Part shown: piece by piece, positions 26,454-35,014 of the stretch
How positions within the stretch are numbered: position 1 is the stretch's first letter
Layout of the letters: every line of letters begins with the position of its first letter
NCBI GenBank assembly: GCA_902774115.1
Contig: CACYHH010000001.1
Span: 372,001 to 436,000 of the forward strand
Source: an uncultured Spirochaetales bacterium
GTDB lineage: Bacteria; UBP6; UBA1177
Reading direction: 5' to 3'
Length of the DNA stretch: 64,000 bases
The notes under the pieces: model-generated
Databases searched by the model: none
Seen by the model: only the letters and a program-made list of their open reading frames with translations
Told to the model about the DNA's origin: nothing
Position numbers and translations under genes: made by a program

Positions 26454-28465
26454 GCGCCGATCCTCGAAAATTCGCCGTTGTAGCAGTTCCAAGACCTGGA
26501 ATTTCATTGCTTTTTTATAAAAATCCCGCTTTTTTGAATTGTAGACAAGGCGACTGTGTCGAAATTGAACTCAAAAACATGAAAATATGGGGAATTATTT
26601 CGGATTTTTGCGATGAACTTCCTCAAGAACTCGATGAAAAAAAGGTGAAGCCTATCCTTGGAAAAATCTGTTCGAGCCCGGTTTTTGCAGACAGGCGTGA
26701 AACCGATTTCCTGAAATGGGTCGCCGACTACTACATGTTTCCTTTCCACAAACTTTTGAAGCAGATTTTTCTTCCGATGATAGGCTCCGACAATGCGCTG
26801 ATAGGCGACAGCGCGCCCGAAAAACACCTTGGTGTACTCTGCAAAGCCGAAAAACTGCCGGAAACAGAACTCAACCCTTCGCAGAAACGTGTCGTTGATT
26901 CGATCCTTGAGCGCTGGGAAAAGAAAGATTACAAACCTGTTCTGATTTACGGAGTAACAGGGAGCGGAAAAAGCGAGATTTTTGCAGAACTTTGCCGCGA
27001 CGTGATAAAAAAAGGAAAGCAGATTCTTTATTTAGTTCCTGAGATCGGACTTACGACGAAATCACTGCAGCATCTTGTAGGAAGAGTTGGAGCGCCGGGA
27101 GTCATCCTCCACAGCTCTGTGACTAAAAAAAAGAGGTTTTCGGCACTTTACTGCGCTATAAACAAACACGCGTCTATCATCGTCGGAACGCGCTCGGCCG
27201 TCCTTTATCCATTTTTTGACATAGGTCTTATCGTTATAGACGAAGAGCATGACGGCAGTTTCAAGAATTTCGAGCCGCCTTACTACCATGCCCGCGATGT
27301 TGCCGTGATGAAGGCTGCGGCGATGAAAATTCCTGTCGTTATGGGAAGCGCTACACCTTCCGGCGATTCATGGCTCAATGCTTTGAATGGCAAATATCAT
27401 CTTGAAATCATTAAAGAAAGAGCAAATAACAGACCTCTTCCGAAAATTGAAACTTTTGCATACCGTGGAGATTTGTACATTCCGTCGGACCTTGTCGATA
27501 TAGTTTCGGATTCGCTGAAAAACGGCGAGCAGAGCCTTTTCTTCCTCAACAGACGTGGTTTTGCGACGATCGCCAGATGTGCCGACTGCAATGAAATAGC
27601 CATGTGTCCCAACTGCAAAACAGCTCTGATTTATCACAAAAAAAAGGAAAAACTTATCTGCCATCACTGCGGATTCAGCGTAAGTCCCGAAAAGTGCGGA
27701 AAGTGCGGCGGAAAGCTTGTTTTCGAAGGAATAGGGGTTGAAAAACTGTTTGATGCGATTGAAAGCTATTTTCCGGGTGCCAAGGCTCTTTCGTTCGACA
27801 AGGACACTCTTGGAACAGCCGCTCTTTTTGATAAAGCTGTAAAAGATATTTCGGCAGAAAAGTTTCAGCTCATCGTCGGAACCGTTATGATTTCGAAAGG
27901 GCACAACTTTCCGAAATTAAGAAATGTCGTAATAAAATTCGCTGATTATCTTTTGGGTTTCCGTGATCCGAGAGCTTCCGAAAAGTGCTTCCAGCAGATA
28001 GTGCAGGTTGCAGGGCGCGCAGGCCGGTTCGGTGTGGAAGGGCGTGTTTTTGCCGAAACGATATATCCGGACCACTACATCTGGAACTACATTAAAAACA
28101 ATGACTACGAAGGTTTTATAAATGAGGAACTTTCGTGGCGCGAACAGTTGGGATTTCCGCCGTTTACGAGGATGATAACTGTGAGGATTTCAGGAACGGA
28201 CGAGGCAAAGACTGATGAATTTGCCGATAAATGCTTTGAAATCATTAACAATTTTGTTGAAAACAGCTCTTTTGAAGATGTTTTGGTCTATCCTCCGGCC
28301 GAGCCGATGCTTTCAAAAGTCCAGAACCGTTTCAGGAAAAATATTTCGATAACTTTTCCGAAAAATTCCAAAGTTGCCGCCGCAATTAAAAACTGTCTTT
28401 GGAAAATAGAGAAAAAATCAGGAATAACAGTGACTTATGATGTTGATCCAATAAGCGAGAACTGA
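26450..28465 (+). CDS. priA: Primosomal replication-restart helicase PriA
   Basis: 3'-5' DNA helicase that reloads the replisome at stalled forks. The Walker A motif GVTGSGKSE, DEEH box (IDEEHDGSF) and GSATPS motif are present. The paired zinc-binding Cys clusters run from CADC through CPNC, CHHC and CGKC. C-terminal helicase motifs include VAGRAGR. Length is 671 residues. It begins with GTG overlapping the upstream stop (GTGA). It ends one base before the stop of the convergent nrdD, so no terminator fits between them. Confidence 0.95.
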   Translation: MSADPRKFAVVAVPRPGISLLFYKNPAFLNCRQGDCVEIELKNMKIWGIISDFCDELPQELDEKKVKPILGKICSSPVFADRRETDFLKWVADYYMFPFHKLLKQIFLPMIGSDNALIGDSAPEKHLGVLCKAEKLPETELNPSQKRVVDSILERWEKKDYKPVLIYGVTGSGKSEIFAELCRDVIKKGKQILYLVPEIGLTTKSLQHLVGRVGAPGVILHSSVTKKKRFSALYCAINKHASIIVGTRSAVLYPFFDIGLIVIDEEHDGSFKNFEPPYYHARDVAVMKAAAMKIPVVMGSATPSGDSWLNALNGKYHLEIIKERANNRPLPKIETFAYRGDLYIPSDLVDIVSDSLKNGEQSLFFLNRRGFATIARCADCNEIAMCPNCKTALIYHKKKEKLICHHCGFSVSPEKCGKCGGKLVFEGIGVEKLFDAIESYFPGAKALSFDKDTLGTAALFDKAVKDISAEKFQLIVGTVMISKGHNFPKLRNVVIKFADYLLGFRDPRASEKCFQQIVQVAGRAGRFGVEGRVFAETIYPDHYIWNYIKNNDYEGFINEELSWREQLGFPPFTRMITVRISGTDEAKTDEFADKCFEIINNFVENSSFEDVLVYPPAEPMLSKVQNRFRKNISITFPKNSKVAAAIKNCLWKIEKKSGITVTYDVDPISEN

Positions 28466-30898
28466 TTACTTCAGATTTTTCTTGAAGCTGATGATATCGG
28501 AAAGACCGGAATAGGTTTTGTATGCGTTGTTTTCGCAGACAACGACCGCCGGGACGCTTCTGATTCCGAATTTTCTCGCTAAATCCATGTGGTCTGCTGC
28601 ATCAAGAACCTGAAGGTAAGGAGTTCCTTCCATTTCCTCTTTTGCTTTCGGGCAGTTAGGGCAGGTTTTCTGGGTGAAAAGGTAAACCTGTTTGTCGCTG
28701 CACGGCGCCGCGGACATTGAAGCTGCGGGCTGAACGAAGGATTCCGGAGCTATTTTTGTGTTTAAACCTGTTCCGATGGAGCCGTCGTTTCCAGAGCTGC
28801 TGCTGCCGAAAGTTTCTTCTACGATGTTTTCGGAAACCTGATATTCCGTTCTCTTCTCGAATTCCTGTTTTTTACCGTCGTTCCAGTGTTCGATCGGTCT
28901 GTAGTAGCCGGTAATTCTGCTGTAGACTTCTACTTTGCCGCCGCAAGTCGGGCAGGAGTCGTGTTCGCCTGCGCTGTAGCCGCATTTCGGGCAGATCGTG
29001 TAGGTCGGAGAAATCGTGAAGTAGGGGAGTTTGAAGGTGTAGGCGATCTTTTTGACGAGTGCCGCAGCCGACTGCCATGAAGGAAGTTTTTCGCCGAGGA
29101 AGGTGTGGAAAACTGTTCCGCCCGTGAACTTGGTCTGGAGTTTGTCCTGGATTTCGAGAGCTTCGAAAGGATCCGTGGTGTAGTTTACCGGAAGGTGGCA
29201 GCTGTTGGTGTAGAAAGGTTTCTCGCTGTCGTTTGCAGCTGCGGTTACGATGTCGTCCCATCTTGCCTTATCCATTTTTGCAAGACGGTATGCAGTCGAT
29301 TCTGCCGGAGTTGCTTCAAGGTTGTATAGATCGCCGGTTTCTTCCTGATAGTTTTTGAGTTTTTCGCGCATGAAATCAAGAACTTCCTGAGAGAATTTGA
29401 GTCCTTTGTGACCTGCGATGTTCTCTTTGATCCAGCATGCGTTGAGGCACATTTCGTTCATGCCGACAAGACCGATCGTCGAGAAGTGGGAGTCGAAGTT
29501 GCCGAGGTATCTTTTGGTGTAGGGGTAGAAGTTTTCGTTGAGGAGCTTCGTGCAGACTTTTCTTTTGATCTCAAGGCTTCTTCTTGCGATATCCATGAGT
29601 CTCGAAAGTTTTGCGTAGAATTCCTGCTCGTTCTTCGAATTGTATGCGATCCTCGGAAGGTTGATCGTGACTACTCCGATGCTTCCTGTTTTTTCGCCGC
29701 TACCGAAGAGACCGCCGGTTTTCTTGCGGAGTTCCCTTTTGTCAAGCTGGAGTCTGCAGCACATACTTCTTACGTCGCTCGGATTCATGTCGCTGTTGAT
29801 GAAGTTCTGGAAGTAGGGGGTGCCGTATTTTGCAGTCATTTCGAAAAGGAGGTTGACGTTCTCGCCTTCCCAGTTGAAGTCTTTCGTGATGTTGTAGGTC
29901 GGGATCGGATACTGGAAACCGCGTCCTACCGCGTCGCCTTCAAGCATGATCTCGATGAACGCCTTGTTGATCATGTCCATTTCTTTCTGGCATTCGCCGT
30001 ATGTGAAATCCATTTCCTTGCCGCCGACAATCGCAGGAACGTTCTTGAGGTCGTCCGGGCATACCCAGTCAAGCGTAATGTTGCTGAAAGGAGACTGCGT
30101 GCCCCATCTCGACGGAGTGTTTACGCCGAAAACGAAAGCCTGGATCGCCTGTTTTACACCTTTGTAATCAAGTTTGTCGACGCGTGCGAACGGTGCAAGA
30201 TAGGTGTCGAAGCTCGAAAAAGCCTGAGCACCCGCCCATTCGTTCTGCATGATGCCGAGGAAGTTGACCATCTGGTTTGCGATTGTGTAAAGGTGGTTTG
30301 CCGGAGCGGACGTAAGTTTGCCGGGAACGCCGCCGAGACCTTCCTGAATGAGCTGTTTGAGCGACCAGCCTGCGCAGTAAGCGGTGAGCATCGAGAGGTC
30401 GTGAAGGTGGAAGTCGCCGTTTCTGTGGCAGTTTGCGATCTCTTCGTCGTAGATTTCGCTCAGCCAGTAGTTAGCCGTGATTTTTCCGCTGTTGTGGAGG
30501 ATAAGTCCGCCGATGCTGTATGTAACGGTCGAATTTTCCTTGACTCTCCAGTCTTCGTTGCGGACGTAGCTGTTGATAGTCTCTTTGTAGTCAAGGATCG
30601 TGGATTTCATTTCACGGAGTTTTTCGCGCTGCTTTCTGTAAAGGATGTAAGCCTTTGCAACCGTGGTGTAACCGCTTTTTTCAAGAGTGTTTTCGACGCT
30701 GTCCTGAACATCTTCGATCTCGATGACGTTGTCATGGATCTTGCTCTGGAAGTCAGCCGTAACTCTGAGCGACAGAATGTCTAAAATATCGTCGTTAAAA
30801 AGCATATCAGCGGCGACGAATGCCTTTTTGATAGCTTCCTTGATTTTGGTAAGGTCGAAATCCGCCAAAGTGTTGTTTCTTTTTCTGATTTTGAACAT
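28466..30898 (-). CDS. nrdD: Anaerobic ribonucleoside-triphosphate reductase with fused glutaredoxin-like domain
   Basis: Class III, glycyl-radical ribonucleotide reductase of 810 residues. An N-terminal ATP-cone (KIRKRNNTLADFDLTKI) is followed by the catalytic barrel. A zinc site has Cys636, 639, 649 and 652, and the glycyl radical motif RITGYYRP has Gly at about 664. After a Ser/Gly-rich linker the last 75 residues form a thioredoxin-fold domain with CPNC (746-749) and the cis-proline motif SVPAV. This fits thioredoxin/glutaredoxin-dependent NrdD forms rather than formate-dependent ones. The activase gene nrdG is not adjacent. A promoter with two NrdR boxes lies upstream. Confidence 0.95.
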   Translation of the reverse strand: MFKIRKRNNTLADFDLTKIKEAIKKAFVAADMLFNDDILDILSLRVTADFQSKIHDNVIEIEDVQDSVENTLEKSGYTTVAKAYILYRKQREKLREMKSTILDYKETINSYVRNEDWRVKENSTVTYSIGGLILHNSGKITANYWLSEIYDEEIANCHRNGDFHLHDLSMLTAYCAGWSLKQLIQEGLGGVPGKLTSAPANHLYTIANQMVNFLGIMQNEWAGAQAFSSFDTYLAPFARVDKLDYKGVKQAIQAFVFGVNTPSRWGTQSPFSNITLDWVCPDDLKNVPAIVGGKEMDFTYGECQKEMDMINKAFIEIMLEGDAVGRGFQYPIPTYNITKDFNWEGENVNLLFEMTAKYGTPYFQNFINSDMNPSDVRSMCCRLQLDKRELRKKTGGLFGSGEKTGSIGVVTINLPRIAYNSKNEQEFYAKLSRLMDIARRSLEIKRKVCTKLLNENFYPYTKRYLGNFDSHFSTIGLVGMNEMCLNACWIKENIAGHKGLKFSQEVLDFMREKLKNYQEETGDLYNLEATPAESTAYRLAKMDKARWDDIVTAAANDSEKPFYTNSCHLPVNYTTDPFEALEIQDKLQTKFTGGTVFHTFLGEKLPSWQSAAALVKKIAYTFKLPYFTISPTYTICPKCGYSAGEHDSCPTCGGKVEVYSRITGYYRPIEHWNDGKKQEFEKRTEYQVSENIVEETFGSSSSGNDGSIGTGLNTKIAPESFVQPAASMSAAPCSDKQVYLFTQKTCPNCPKAKEEMEGTPYLQVLDAADHMDLARKFGIRSVPAVVVCENNAYKTYSGLSDIISFKKNLK

Positions 30899-30947
30899 TT
30901 GTTTTTCTCCTTCGGGTTAAAAGTTATAAAAACACAAAAAGCCCGGC

Positions 30948-30976
30948 AATATTGCACAAGCGATTGTGGTTGTCAA
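30948..30976 (-). promoter_or_regulatory. nrdD promoter
   Basis: On the - strand: TTGACA (30976-30971, perfect consensus), 17-bp spacer, AATATT (30953-30948), then GCCGGGC and a T-run. The leader to the nrdD ATG is about 45 bases. One NrdR box fills the spacer. Confidence 0.75.
30954..30969. promoter_or_regulatory. NrdR box (promoter-proximal)
   Basis: GCACAAGCGATTGTGG matches 12 of 16 positions of the NrdR consensus aCaCwAtATaTwGtgt, with perfect CACAA/TTGTG arms. It lies inside the -35/-10 spacer of the nrdD promoter, so binding should block RNA polymerase. Confidence 0.7.
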
Positions 30977-30985
30977 TAAAAAAAT

Positions 30986-31001
30986 ACACAATATCTTGGG
31001 A
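30986..31001. promoter_or_regulatory. NrdR box (distal)
   Basis: ACACAATATCTTGGGA matches 13 of 16 positions of the NrdR consensus. Its centre is 32 bp from that of the proximal box, about three helical turns, as in known paired NrdR sites. Confidence 0.7.
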
Positions 31002-31048
31002 TTTTTTGTAAGTGTCTGAAATCAAAAAGAAATTTTTTTCGTTTTTTT

Positions 31049-31150
31049 CGCCGCCGGAAAATCGTAACGCCGTCACGATGTCACGACGTAACGTTGAAAG
31101 CGGTTGCGGCGGCGGAATCGAAATATCGAAAAATCGTCACGACGTAACGT
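31049..31150. repeat. Intergenic repeat element A (CGTNACG / CGAAATATCG family)
   Basis: Between lepB and nrdD. Contains GTCACGACGTAACGT twice (31080-31094 and 31136-31150), TCGAAATATCGAAA (31118-31131) and inverted arms CGCCGCCG (31049-31056) and CGGCGGCG (31107-31114). Related to the elements at 39145-39206 and 61711-61782. Confidence 0.7.
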
Positions 31151-31151
31151 A

Positions 31152-32153
31152 TTATTTGAAGAAATGTCCGATTCTGTTGAGACGAAGTTCCTTGACATCA
31201 AAAACCGAGTTGCCGAACTGCACTGAAAACCACACGAAAAGCGGTTTTCCCTGAAGATTGCTTCTCGGAACGAAACCCCAGTATCTGCTGTCAAGGCTGT
31301 CGTCGCGGTTGTCGCCCATGACAAAGTAGTTTCTTTCGGGAACGACGAAAGAGCGGTTGCAGTACGGGCAGCGCATGTTGATCTGTTCGCGGATGTCGTC
31401 GGTGAAACTGTCGTTGTAAATGACTTTGTATTTGTTGCCGTTCTCATCAGTTTCTTCGTACTGCGTTGTTTCCTCGATCCTGCCGCGCGACGAGTAGTAG
31501 CCGACTTTTCCGGTTTCCTCTCTTTCGAGCTTGCGGTTGTTCACGTAAATATTTTTTCCGGTAATATAAATTGTGTCTCCGGGAACGCCGATGACCCTTT
31601 TTACAAGGGCTTTTTTGTCAGGACCGGGCTCGGTAAAAGTGATTATGTCGCCTCGTTTCGGGTCTGCGAATTCGACGAACTGGCTTTCCGCAAAGGGGAG
31701 TGTCAGACCGTAATAAAACATCGAAACGAAAAGGTTGTCGCCGATTTCGATCGTGTCGACCATGCTTCCGGTCGGAACGCGGAAGGATCCGATCACGAAA
31801 AATTTGAGGACAAGCGCGACAAGGACGACAAGCCAGAGTTCGTCAAAAAGCTCCCATAAAGCGTTCTGTTTATACTTCTTGAAGTAGTGATCCATGTTGT
31901 AGTTGGTTTCGCCGAACGCTTTTTTTACGTATTCAAGCGTGATTTTCGGATATTTTTCAGCCGAAAAATTTTCTCTGTCGGTTTTCGCACGTTCTTTTTC
32001 TTCAAAAATTTCTGAAATTTTTTTGATGTTTTCGTCAAGTTTTTTTTCAACCTGCTCCGGCAGACTTTTCCGTTTTTTCTTTATCCATTCAAGCCTGTTG
32101 CCCTGAATCGCTAACTTTTTCAATATCTTTCTGAGTTTTATTTTTTCTAACAA
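31152..32153 (-). CDS. lepB: Signal peptidase I with long N-terminal extension
   Basis: Membrane serine protease that removes signal peptides of exported proteins. About 105 charged, coiled-coil-like residues precede a single membrane helix (about 107-123). The catalytic serine is in PTGSM (near residue 130), the lysine in ALVKRVIGVPGD (near 185), and the closing box reads MGDNRDDSLDSRYWG. A CPYC pair sits in an insertion shortly before that box. I chose TTG 32153: GGAGG lies 5 bases ahead, whereas the in-frame TTG at 32180 touches the predicted -10. Length is 333 residues. Confidence 0.92.
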   Translation of the reverse strand: MLEKIKLRKILKKLAIQGNRLEWIKKKRKSLPEQVEKKLDENIKKISEIFEEKERAKTDRENFSAEKYPKITLEYVKKAFGETNYNMDHYFKKYKQNALWELFDELWLVVLVALVLKFFVIGSFRVPTGSMVDTIEIGDNLFVSMFYYGLTLPFAESQFVEFADPKRGDIITFTEPGPDKKALVKRVIGVPGDTIYITGKNIYVNNRKLEREETGKVGYYSSRGRIEETTQYEETDENGNKYKVIYNDSFTDDIREQINMRCPYCNRSFVVPERNYFVMGDNRDDSLDSRYWGFVPRSNLQGKPLFVWFSVQFGNSVFDVKELRLNRIGHFFK

Positions 32154-32180
32154 GAGCCCCTCCGTTTTTAAAGCCCGCAA

Positions 32181-32208
32181 AAGATAGTCAAAAGAGGCTG
32201 AATTGCAA
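32181..32208 (-). promoter_or_regulatory. lepB promoter
   Basis: On the - strand: TTGCAA (32208-32203), 16-bp spacer, TATCTT (32186-32181), then TTGCGGGC and TTT. The GGAGG of lepB follows about 20 bases further on. Confidence 0.5.
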
Positions 32209-32253
32209 AATTTATTCTGCCGGAAACTCTTATAATATAATTATGCTTTTTAT

Positions 32254-32281
32254 TTGACTTTAAAACTCCAAGACTAATAAT
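32254..32281 (+). promoter_or_regulatory. Promoter of the fumarase-Kor operon
   Basis: TTGACT (32254-32259), 16-bp spacer, AATAAT (32276-32281), then GCGGCGG and a T-rich stretch. Divergent from the lepB promoter. Confidence 0.6.
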
Positions 32282-32303
32282 GCGGCGGTTGTTTGAGGTC
32301 GCA

Positions 32304-33122
32304 ATGCGGATTATAGAAGGTTTAGCCATAAAAGAGGCCGTGAAAGAGCTTTTTATCAAGCTCAATTATTCGCCGGAATCACTTGATAATGTCGTTTTTG
32401 CAAAGAGCGAAATGGATCCTTTTGAAAAACAACTTGCTGAGATCATTGACAAAAATCATGTGATGGCAAAATCGGAAAAACGTCCTTTGTGTCAGGATTG
32501 CGGAGTTGCACAGATTTTTGTGAAAATGGGTAAAAACGTTACTTTCAGCGATTCTCCGTCTCTTGAGATCCTCATAAACAAAGGTGTTGAAGAGGCATAC
32601 AGCGAAGGTCTGCTCAGAAAATCGACTGTCTTAGACCCGTTCGAGCGCATGAACGAAGGAAAAAACCTTCCCGCTTTTATCCACTACGAGCTTTGTGACG
32701 GCGACACTTTCGAGATCTCCGGCATCGCCAAAGGCGGCGGCAGCGAAAATGTAAGCGCGCAGAAAATGCTTGTTCCGGCAGTCGGACGCGAGGGAGTAGC
32801 CGATTTTGTTTTTGAAACTCTCAAAAACGCAGGCGGAAAAGGCTGCCCGCCTTATTTTGTCGGTGTCGGAGTCGGCGGAACGTTCGATTCTGTTGCGGCT
32901 TTAGCGAAAAAAGCACTTTTGGAGCAGGTCTGCGAAGACAATGAACTGCTTGAAATGATTAATGAAAAAATAAAAGATTTAGGTTTCGGAGTCCTCGGCT
33001 TTCCAGGAATTTGTCCGGTAAAAGCGGTTTATGTGAAAAAGGCTCCGACACATATTGCAATGATGCCTGCGGCTGTTGCTCTCAACTGCCACAGCTTCAG
33101 AACCGGAAAGGTTGAGCTATGA
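32304..33122 (+). CDS. Fumarate hydratase class I, alpha subunit
   Basis: N-terminal half of an oxygen-sensitive [4Fe-4S] fumarase, interconverting fumarate and malate. Family motifs seen: RPLCQDCGVAQIFV, AKGGGSEN and FVGVGVGGTFD; the cysteines in these regions and in GFPGICP supply the cluster ligands. L-tartrate dehydratase alpha is the close alternative; the neighbouring Kor genes favour fumarase. Start ATG 32304 (272 residues) follows GAGG by 5 bases. An in-frame ATG at 32280 lies on the predicted -10 and is rejected. It overlaps the beta subunit gene by four bases. Confidence 0.88.
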   Translation: MRIIEGLAIKEAVKELFIKLNYSPESLDNVVFAKSEMDPFEKQLAEIIDKNHVMAKSEKRPLCQDCGVAQIFVKMGKNVTFSDSPSLEILINKGVEEAYSEGLLRKSTVLDPFERMNEGKNLPAFIHYELCDGDTFEISGIAKGGGSENVSAQKMLVPAVGREGVADFVFETLKNAGGKGCPPYFVGVGVGGTFDSVAALAKKALLEQVCEDNELLEMINEKIKDLGFGVLGFPGICPVKAVYVKKAPTHIAMMPAAVALNCHSFRTGKVEL

Positions 33123-33610
33123 TAAGCGCGGATAAAGAACTGAAAGCGGGAAACATCGTGAATTTAAGCGGAGAAATGTTCACTCTGCGCGACAATTCGG
33201 CGAAAAAGCTCGCTGCAATGCTTGAAAACGGAGAAAGTCCGAAGTTCCCGCTTGAAAACTCTGCTGTTTTCTTTGCCGCTCCGACTCCGGGATTCGAGGA
33301 AGGACGCGCCAGCATAGGTCCTACGACGAGCGCGAGAATGGCTGCTTTTATTCCGGAACTGATTGAAAAAGGGGTTAAATATTTTATCGGCAAAGGGGCT
33401 CTTCCGGAAGCTGCGAAAAATGCGGTTATTGAAGGAAAAGCCTTTTATTTTCAGGCTCTTGGCGGCATCGGCGCATACTACGGAAGCAAGGTTTCGTCAA
33501 TGAAACTCATGCTTTTTGAAGAGTTCGGCCCCGAAGCGGTCTACAAAGTTGAGGTATCGGATTTTCCGGTAATAATTTCAATAGATTCAGATGGTGGCAT
33601 ATTTTTTTAA
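33119..33610 (+). CDS. Fumarate hydratase class I, beta subunit
   Basis: 163-residue C-terminal half of two-subunit fumarase. GPTTSARMAAFIPELIEKG and FIGKGAL are typical, as are the GGIGAYYG region and a closing EEFGPEAVYKVEV. The start overlaps the alpha gene by four bases, so the subunits are made together. A T-rich run after the stop is followed by the ferredoxin gene. Confidence 0.88.
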   Translation: MISADKELKAGNIVNLSGEMFTLRDNSAKKLAAMLENGESPKFPLENSAVFFAAPTPGFEEGRASIGPTTSARMAAFIPELIEKGVKYFIGKGALPEAAKNAVIEGKAFYFQALGGIGAYYGSKVSSMKLMLFEEFGPEAVYKVEVSDFPVIISIDSDGGIFF

Positions 33611-33626
33611 CTTGTGAGGTTTGGAC

Positions 33627-33860
33627 ATGGGAAAAAGAGAATTTCAGGAAACGAAGTATGAAGGCGAAAAGTGCGTGCTGACGGTTCGTCCCGCGCTTTG
33701 CAAAGGCTGTGAAGTCTGCATCGAATTCTGCCCGAAAAAAGTTCTTTCGCTTGAAAGGAAACAGCAGGTAGTCGTTGCCGACCACATCGAAAACTGCATC
33801 GCTTGCGGAATGTGCGAGCTGAGATGCCCCGATTTCGCTATTTACATTGAGAAAAAGTAG
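33627..33860 (+). CDS. korD: 2 x [4Fe-4S] ferredoxin subunit of 2-oxoacid:ferredoxin oxidoreductase
   Basis: Small delta subunit (77 residues) that passes electrons from the oxidoreductase to ferredoxin. Two cluster motifs are visible: CKGCEVCIEFCPKK and CIACGMCELRCPD. ATG 33627 is seven bases after GAGG; the in-frame TTG at 33621 is poorly spaced. It heads the korDABC block. Confidence 0.92.
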   Translation: MGKREFQETKYEGEKCVLTVRPALCKGCEVCIEFCPKKVLSLERKQQVVVADHIENCIACGMCELRCPDFAIYIEKK

Positions 33861-33869
33861 GAGAGAGCT

Positions 33870-35003
33870 ATGGCAAATCCAAAGTATGAATTCATTCAGG
33901 GAAACCTTGCCTGCGCTAAAGGCGCGGCTTATGCCGGCTGCAAGTTCTTCGGAGGATACCCGATCACTCCGTCGACCGAAATAGCCGAATTCATGTCAGA
34001 ATATCTTCCGCAGCACGGCGGAAAATTTATCCAGATGGAAGACGAGATCGCGTCAATCGGCTCGATCATCGGCGCATCGCTTACCGGCGCGAAGGCAATG
34101 ACGGCTACAAGCGGCCCCGGTTTCTCGCTTATGCAGGAGCTTCTCGGTTACGCATGCATCGCCGAAGTTCCGATAGTTGTAGTCGATGTAATGAGAGGCG
34201 GCCCCTCCACAGGTCTTCCGACTTCTCCGGCTCAGTCCGATATTCTCCAGGCAAAATGGGGAACCCACGGCGACCATCCTTCGATCACGATCGTTCCGAA
34301 CTCTGTCGAAGAGATGTTCACAGAGACAGTCAGAGCTTTCAACCTCGCTGAATTCTTCAGAACCCCCGTTATAATCCTTGGCGATGAGATCATCGGCCAC
34401 ATGAGGGAAAAAATCAGAATTCCGGAACCCGGCGAGCTCGAAGTCATCAACAGAAGCCTTCCGAACAACGACGGCGTATGCAAGACCCCGTATGCGTCAG
34501 ATCTCAACAAGCCGGTATGCCTTCCGAACTTCGGAAAGAGCAGAATCCACGTCACCGGTCTCAACCACGACGACACCGGTTTCCCGACCATGGATCCGAA
34601 GATCGTAGCAAGGGAAAACGAAAGAATTTCCATGAAGATCTATCATCAGAGAAATCTGATCGACAAGTTCGAAGCTCTTCACTGCGACGACGCGAAAGTC
34701 CTTTTCCTTGCTATCGGCAGCGCGGCCAGAGCGGCTGAGGAAGTCGTCAATGTTCTTCGCGAAAGAGGCGTCAAGGCAGGCCTTTTCAGACCGATCACGC
34801 TGTGGCCTTTCCCGAAGGACGAGTTCGCGAAGTATGCGGCAAACGCAGACTACATCGTTGTTCCCGAAATGAACCTGGGACAGCTCAAGACTGTTGCGGA
34901 AAGATTCACGAAACGCACGAAAATCATTCCGATAAACCTTGTCAACGGCGAGCCTCTCGGACCTGATACCATTATTTCGGCCGTCAATCACCTTAATATT
35001 TAG
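33870..35003 (+). CDS. korA: 2-oxoacid:ferredoxin oxidoreductase, alpha subunit (2-oxoglutarate type)
   Basis: Pyrimidine-binding and core subunit (377 residues) of the thiamine-diphosphate enzyme that converts 2-oxoglutarate and CoA to succinyl-CoA with reduced ferredoxin, or the reverse. GGYPITPSTEIAEFM, a TSGPGFSLMQE stretch and the GGPSTGLPTSPAQSD motif match KorA. Substrate choice (2-oxoglutarate versus branched 2-oxoacids) is inferred from the korDABC order and the adjoining fumarase. Confidence 0.92.
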   Translation: MANPKYEFIQGNLACAKGAAYAGCKFFGGYPITPSTEIAEFMSEYLPQHGGKFIQMEDEIASIGSIIGASLTGAKAMTATSGPGFSLMQELLGYACIAEVPIVVVDVMRGGPSTGLPTSPAQSDILQAKWGTHGDHPSITIVPNSVEEMFTETVRAFNLAEFFRTPVIILGDEIIGHMREKIRIPEPGELEVINRSLPNNDGVCKTPYASDLNKPVCLPNFGKSRIHVTGLNHDDTGFPTMDPKIVARENERISMKIYHQRNLIDKFEALHCDDAKVLFLAIGSAARAAEEVVNVLRERGVKAGLFRPITLWPFPKDEFAKYAANADYIVVPEMNLGQLKTVAERFTKRTKIIPINLVNGEPLGPDTIISAVNHLNI

Positions 35004-35014
35004 GGGAGGAGAAA

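Noticed and set aside
29408-30784. 458-codon open frame on the + strand
   Set aside because: Antisense to nrdD; no ribosome site and no recognisable protein motif.
31049-31150. CRISPR array
   Set aside because: Only two 15-base repeats and degenerate units, no regular spacers and no cas genes.
32280-32303. Upstream in-frame ATG of fumarase alpha
   Set aside because: It overlaps the predicted -10 and has no ribosome site; ATG 32304 has GAGG.
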